Source: Marinobacter szutsaonensis (GTDB lineage: Bacteria > Pseudomonadota > Gammaproteobacteria > Pseudomonadales > Oleiphilaceae). Taken from it: 64,000 nt of DNA. Under the pieces are notes generated by a model, which was given only the letters and a program-made list of their open reading frames with translations, made no database searches and was not told the origin of the DNA. A program made the translations under genes and the position numbers. Positions 59,613-64,000 of this stretch are shown piece after piece (the stretch's first letter is position 1; every line of letters begins with the position of its first letter). Location of the stretch: assembly GCF_039523335.1 (NCBI RefSeq), contig NZ_BAAAFC010000001.1, positions 496,001 through 560,000 of the forward strand, read 5' to 3'.

Positions 59613-60329
59613 TTACTGTCGAGCTTCGTGCTGAAGTTGCTCGGCTTTTATTTCGTATACCTCGTCCAGGTGATCGCTCATTCTGTGCAAGATATCGTTG
59701 CGTTTGAACTCTGCCAGAATCCGGCTCACGCTTTCCGGCGTAACGCCTAGCATATCCGCCATTTCATGAACCGTTAACAGCTCGACCCGGTTAGCTGTTT
59801 CACCATATTCAAGCTTGGCAAGGAAATCCACCAACCGCGCCACCCGGGACCTGATTCCTCCGGTCGAGAAATCCGCGAGGCACCTGTCGGCCAGGGCCAG
59901 ATGTCTGTAACCCTGTTTGAGCAGCTCGCAGTATTGCCGCGGATTGTCCCGTTCGAGCAGATGCAGGTCATTCATGGACACGTAAACCACCTCCACATCT
60001 TCAACGGCGATGGCAGTCTGTTCGTATGGCTGGTCAAGCAACGCTTCCAATCCAAGCCAATGATTGAGACTGTGCAATCGGACGATACGCGCACGACCGT
60101 TTGGCAGATAACTGAGCAATTTGGCCATGCCGTCAAGAATCATGAATACTTTGTCGGCCTGATCACCCTCGCGATAGATCACCTCCCTGGCCGTAAAAAC
60201 TTTTTTCCTGGCTCCCTTATCTATGATCGCGGAAACAAATGCTTCGAAATCTCCTTCTTTCGCGTCTCCATTCAAGCCATGCATAGCGCTTCGGCGAAGT
60301 CTCGTGCTTTTTCTCTTCCGTGTGGGCAT
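59613..60329 (-). CDS. Crp/Fnr-family transcriptional regulator
   Basis: Protein of 238 residues from the ATG at 60329 with GAGGTG 6 bases upstream. An effector-binding beta-barrel (about 35-125), long dimer helix (125-160) and a winged helix (165-235). The recognition helix TPESVSRILAEF has Glu199, Ser202 and Arg203, the residues FNR uses to read TTGA. It has only Cys134 and Cys150, so no FNR-type iron-sulfur cluster, and the cAMP-pocket Gly-Glu...Arg-Ser of CRP is missing (GLEALL...YEQTA). The ligand is unknown; haem, NO or redox sensing as in Dnr-like proteins are possible. It is convergent with the GH65 gene. Confidence 0.9.
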   Translation of the reverse strand: MPTRKRKSTRLRRSAMHGLNGDAKEGDFEAFVSAIIDKGARKKVFTAREVIYREGDQADKVFMILDGMAKLLSYLPNGRARIVRLHSLNHWLGLEALLDQPYEQTAIAVEDVEVVYVSMNDLHLLERDNPRQYCELLKQGYRHLALADRCLADFSTGGIRSRVARLVDFLAKLEYGETANRVELLTVHEMADMLGVTPESVSRILAEFKRNDILHRMSDHLDEVYEIKAEQLQHEARQ

Positions 60330-60438
60330 AAGTCACCTCTTCAACATTATTGAAATGTCGATAGTCCATGGCTTTCTCCAGTATGACCTCAATGTTGGGA
60401 AATGATTTCTTTCATCTCCTTTTCGATTTCCAGTTCTG

Positions 60439-60456
60439 CATTGAAAACTTTCAATG
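60439..60456. promoter_or_regulatory. FNR-like palindrome, copy 6 (crp/fnr-like gene)
   Basis: CATTGAAAACTTTCAATG, core at 60441-60454, fully matches the block consensus. Its centre is 118 bp before the regulator ATG, farther than the others, so the promoter may have a longer leader. It suggests autoregulation. Confidence 0.72.
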
Positions 60457-60723
60457 AAACTCTTGCCGTAATGTTTTTGAATCCTTAACGAAAATCGATA
60501 GTTATGAGACCGAATCGTTTTTTAATGTTATCGAGACAAGTCGACACTTGGCCTTCAGTGGCTTTTGAGGATCTATAGCACACCATTGGAATCCAGCCAA
60601 ACTTTAAAAAACTATCGATCCGCATGAGTCATGCTGCCCCCTCTCTCTGCCCATTCCCCCATACGGCATTCATTCCGGTGCCGCCCGAGTCAGCCGGGCG
60701 CAAAATACTCTATATTTTCGTGC
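60457..60723. other. AT-rich intergenic stretch at the right border of the block
   Basis: Between palindrome copy 6 and the guaA terminator I see no coding frame of quality, no tRNA remnant and no integrase or repeat. The sequence is clearly AT-rich around 60460-60620 and marks the change from the inserted block to core genes. Confidence 0.5.
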
Positions 60724-60752
60724 ACAAAAAAACCCAGCACGAATGCTGGGTT
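60724..60752 (-). terminator. Intrinsic terminator of guaBA
   Basis: On the minus strand AACCCAGCA pairs with TGCTGGGTT around a short loop, followed by a run of seven T. It lies about 50 bp after the guaA stop. Confidence 0.88.
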
Positions 60753-60801
60753 GAATACGAATAACGGCTTTTAATCATCAGCGACCCGGGAAAACCTTGA
60801 A

Positions 60802-62379
60802 TCACTCCCACTCAATAGTCGCGGGCGGCTTGGACGAGATGTCGTAGGTCACCCGGGATACGCCGCTGATCTCATTGATGATCCGGTTGGACACCTTCTC
60901 CAGCAGGTCATACGGCAGGTGAGCCCAGCGGGCGGTCATGAAATCGATGGTCTCGACGGCGCGCAGGGCCACCACATACTCGTAGCGGCGGGCGTCGCCG
61001 ACCACGCCAACGGACTTAACCGGCAGGAATACGGCGAAGGCCTGACTGGTCTTGTGATAAAGGTCGGCACGGTGCAGCTCTTCCAGGAAGATGGCATCGG
61101 CACGGCGGAGGATATCCGCGTATTCCTTCTTGACCTCACCCAGAATACGGACACCCAGGCCAGGTCCCGGGAACGGGTGACGGTAGACCATATCGTACGG
61201 CAGGCCCAGCTCGAGACCAATTCGACGCACCTCGTCCTTGAACAGCTCCCGGAGCGGTTCCACCAGCTTCATCTTCATGGTTTCCGGCAGGCCACCCACG
61301 TTGTGGTGGGACTTGATGACGTGTGCCTTGCCAGTCTTGGAGGCGGCAGACTCGATCACGTCCGGATAGATGGTGCCCTGGGCCAGCCAGTTCACGTCTT
61401 TGATATTGGCTGCCTCATCATCGAACACGTCGATAAAGGTGTTGCCGATGATCTTGCGCTTCTGCTCCGGGTCATCCACGCCTTTCAGCTTGGACAGGAA
61501 CAGGTCCTCGGCATCCACACGAATGACCTTTACGCCCATGTTGCTGGCGAACATGTCCATGACCTGATCGCCCTCGTGCAGACGCAGCAGGCCGTTATCG
61601 ACAAACACGCAGGTCAGCTGCTCCCCGATGGCCTTGTGCAGCAGCGCTGCGGTTACCGAGGAGTCCACACCGCCGGAGAGACCGAGAAGTACCTTCTCGT
61701 TCCCGACCTGCTCGCGGATCTGGCGCACGGCATCGTCCACGATCTTGGCCGGGGTCCACAGAGCCTCACAACCACAGATAGCCATCACGAAGTGCTCAAG
61801 AATGCGCTTGCCCTGGAGGGTATGGGTTACCTCCGGGTGGAACTGCACACCATATAGATTGCGACTGGTATCCTGCATGGCGGCGATCGGGGCACTCTCG
61901 GTGGAAGCGAGCAACTCGAAGCCCTCCGGCATGGCCACAACCTTGTCACCGTGGCTCATCCACACGTCCAGCAAAGACTCCCCGGCTGGCGTCAGGTGGT
62001 CGGTAATATCCGCCAGCAGGGGGCCCTTGGCGCGCACTTTCACCTGGGCATAGCCGAATTCCCGCTTTTCGGAACTGGCCACACGACCACCGAGCTGTTC
62101 AGCCATGGTCTGCATGCCGTAGCAGATGCCGAGCACAGGGATACCACGATCGAACAGGTCTTCCGGCGCCCGGGGGCCACCCAGCTGGGTTACGGATTCC
62201 GGGCCGCCCGCGAGAATGATGCCCTTGGGATTGAACTCCCTGAGTTCTTCATCGGTGATGTCAAAGGCCTTGATCTCGCAGTACACGCCGATTTCCCGGA
62301 TACGGCGGGCAATCAGCTGGGTGTACTGGGAACCGAAATCAAGAATCAGGATACGGTGGTCGTGGATGTTCTGGGCCAT
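60802..62379 (-). CDS. guaA: GMP synthase (glutamine-hydrolysing)
   Basis: Protein of 525 residues. Class I amidotransferase domain with the catalytic Cys in [11 protein letters not shown] near residue 86 and His in [13 protein letters not shown]-pyrophosphatase loop [12 protein letters not shown] near 235; the C-terminal dimerisation domain ends PPATIEWE. It aminates XMP to GMP. It forms an operon with guaB and marks the right border of the inserted block. Confidence 0.97.
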   Translation of the reverse strand: MAQNIHDHRILILDFGSQYTQLIARRIREIGVYCEIKAFDITDEELREFNPKGIILAGGPESVTQLGGPRAPEDLFDRGIPVLGICYGMQTMAEQLGGRVASSEKREFGYAQVKVRAKGPLLADITDHLTPAGESLLDVWMSHGDKVVAMPEGFELLASTESAPIAAMQDTSRNLYGVQFHPEVTHTLQGKRILEHFVMAICGCEALWTPAKIVDDAVRQIREQVGNEKVLLGLSGGVDSSVTAALLHKAIGEQLTCVFVDNGLLRLHEGDQVMDMFASNMGVKVIRVDAEDLFLSKLKGVDDPEQKRKIIGNTFIDVFDDEAANIKDVNWLAQGTIYPDVIESAASKTGKAHVIKSHHNVGGLPETMKMKLVEPLRELFKDEVRRIGLELGLPYDMVYRHPFPGPGLGVRILGEVKKEYADILRRADAIFLEELHRADLYHKTSQAFAVFLPVKSVGVVGDARRYEYVVALRAVETIDFMTARWAHLPYDLLEKVSNRIINEISGVSRVTYDISSKPPATIEWE

Positions 62380-62403
62380 GGAGTCCTCGGATCACAAATA
62401 AAC

Positions 62404-62429
62404 AACGCGGCCCGTTCCGGGGCCGCGTT
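62404..62429 (-). terminator. Hairpin between guaB and guaA
   Basis: A 10-bp GC-rich stem AACGCGGCCC/GGGCCGCGTT with a 6-base loop lies in the 64-bp gap. A U-run is lacking, so it would at most attenuate read-through from guaB into guaA. Confidence 0.4.
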
Positions 62430-62443
62430 TATTAGGGTCATTC

Positions 62444-63982
<1,539 letters not shown>

Positions 63983-64000
63983 TTAATCGATCTATTATAA

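Noticed and set aside
59613..60329. Calling the Crp/Fnr protein FNR/ANR itself
   Set aside because: The cluster-binding cysteines of FNR/ANR are missing, and only two cysteines occur, both outside the N-terminal region.
33350..60802. Integrase, transposase or attachment repeats at the ends of the block
   Set aside because: I looked at both borders and saw no such gene or direct repeats, so a specific mobile element is not claimed.

Overview
The window looks like a chromosomal segment of a Marinobacter-like gammaproteobacterium. The evidence is the product sequences, a moderate-to-high GC content, and gene orders known from Pseudomonas and relatives: dapA-bamC-purC, nadA-M48 peptidase-tusA-perM-bcp, and aspS-yebC-ruvCAB-ybgC-tolQRAB-pal-cpoB. 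The genus is an inference; the class is fairly secure. No rRNA, CRISPR array, integrase or transposase was seen.

Layout. 1-5 kb: the end of a YceI-like gene, an unknown exported protein, a secreted lipase-like hydrolase, an EamA transporter, tRNA-Val, a small unknown gene and an RluA-family pseudouridine synthase. 5-8.5 kb: a TRAP transporter operon (dctP-dctQ-dctM) with a winged-helix regulator and a perfect 14-bp palindrome in its promoter region. 8.9-30 kb: housekeeping genes for nucleotide-sugar, purine, lysine and NAD synthesis, outer-membrane assembly, Tol-Pal, Holliday-junction processing and aspartyl-tRNA, with two tandem tRNA-Lys genes. 29.1-33.4 kb: a 26-bp inverted-repeat element, a FabR-like repressor, a HIT protein, UDP-glucose dehydrogenase, GalE and TadA. 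60.8-63.9 kb: guaA and guaB.

Between tadA and guaA, which are close neighbours in Pseudomonas, lies a block of about 27 kb (33.4-60.5 kb) with a different character. It carries trehalose/maltodextrin enzymes (TreT, TreZ, TreY, GlgX), a dodecin, a PolX-type DNA polymerase, an alpha/beta hydrolase with a phosphoribosyltransferase, a transaldolase-phosphoketolase-PEP synthase operon, a NAD-dependent DNA ligase with a patatin-like lipase, a HAD/trehalose-phosphatase fusion with a GH65 phosphorylase, and a Crp/Fnr-family regulator at the right edge.

The main discovery is that every transcription unit of this block has an 18-bp palindrome of the form CATTGA-N6-TCAATG in its upstream region: six copies, at about 33452, 42475, 46121, 52262, 55436 and 60447. 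Five of them lie about 70 bp before a start codon. The half-site TTGA is what FNR-type proteins read, and the block's own Crp/Fnr protein has the matching recognition-helix residues (Glu199, Ser202, Arg203) but lacks the FNR iron-sulfur cysteines. I infer a self-contained regulon, possibly responding to low oxygen or energy stress. It would mobilise glycogen and trehalose through the phosphoketolase route while equipping the cell with spare DNA repair and flavin storage. A parallel is that the two-gene HAD-TPP plus GH65 pair corresponds to the single three-domain protein OtsB1 (Rv2006) of Mycobacterium tuberculosis, a member of the hypoxia-induced DosR regulon.
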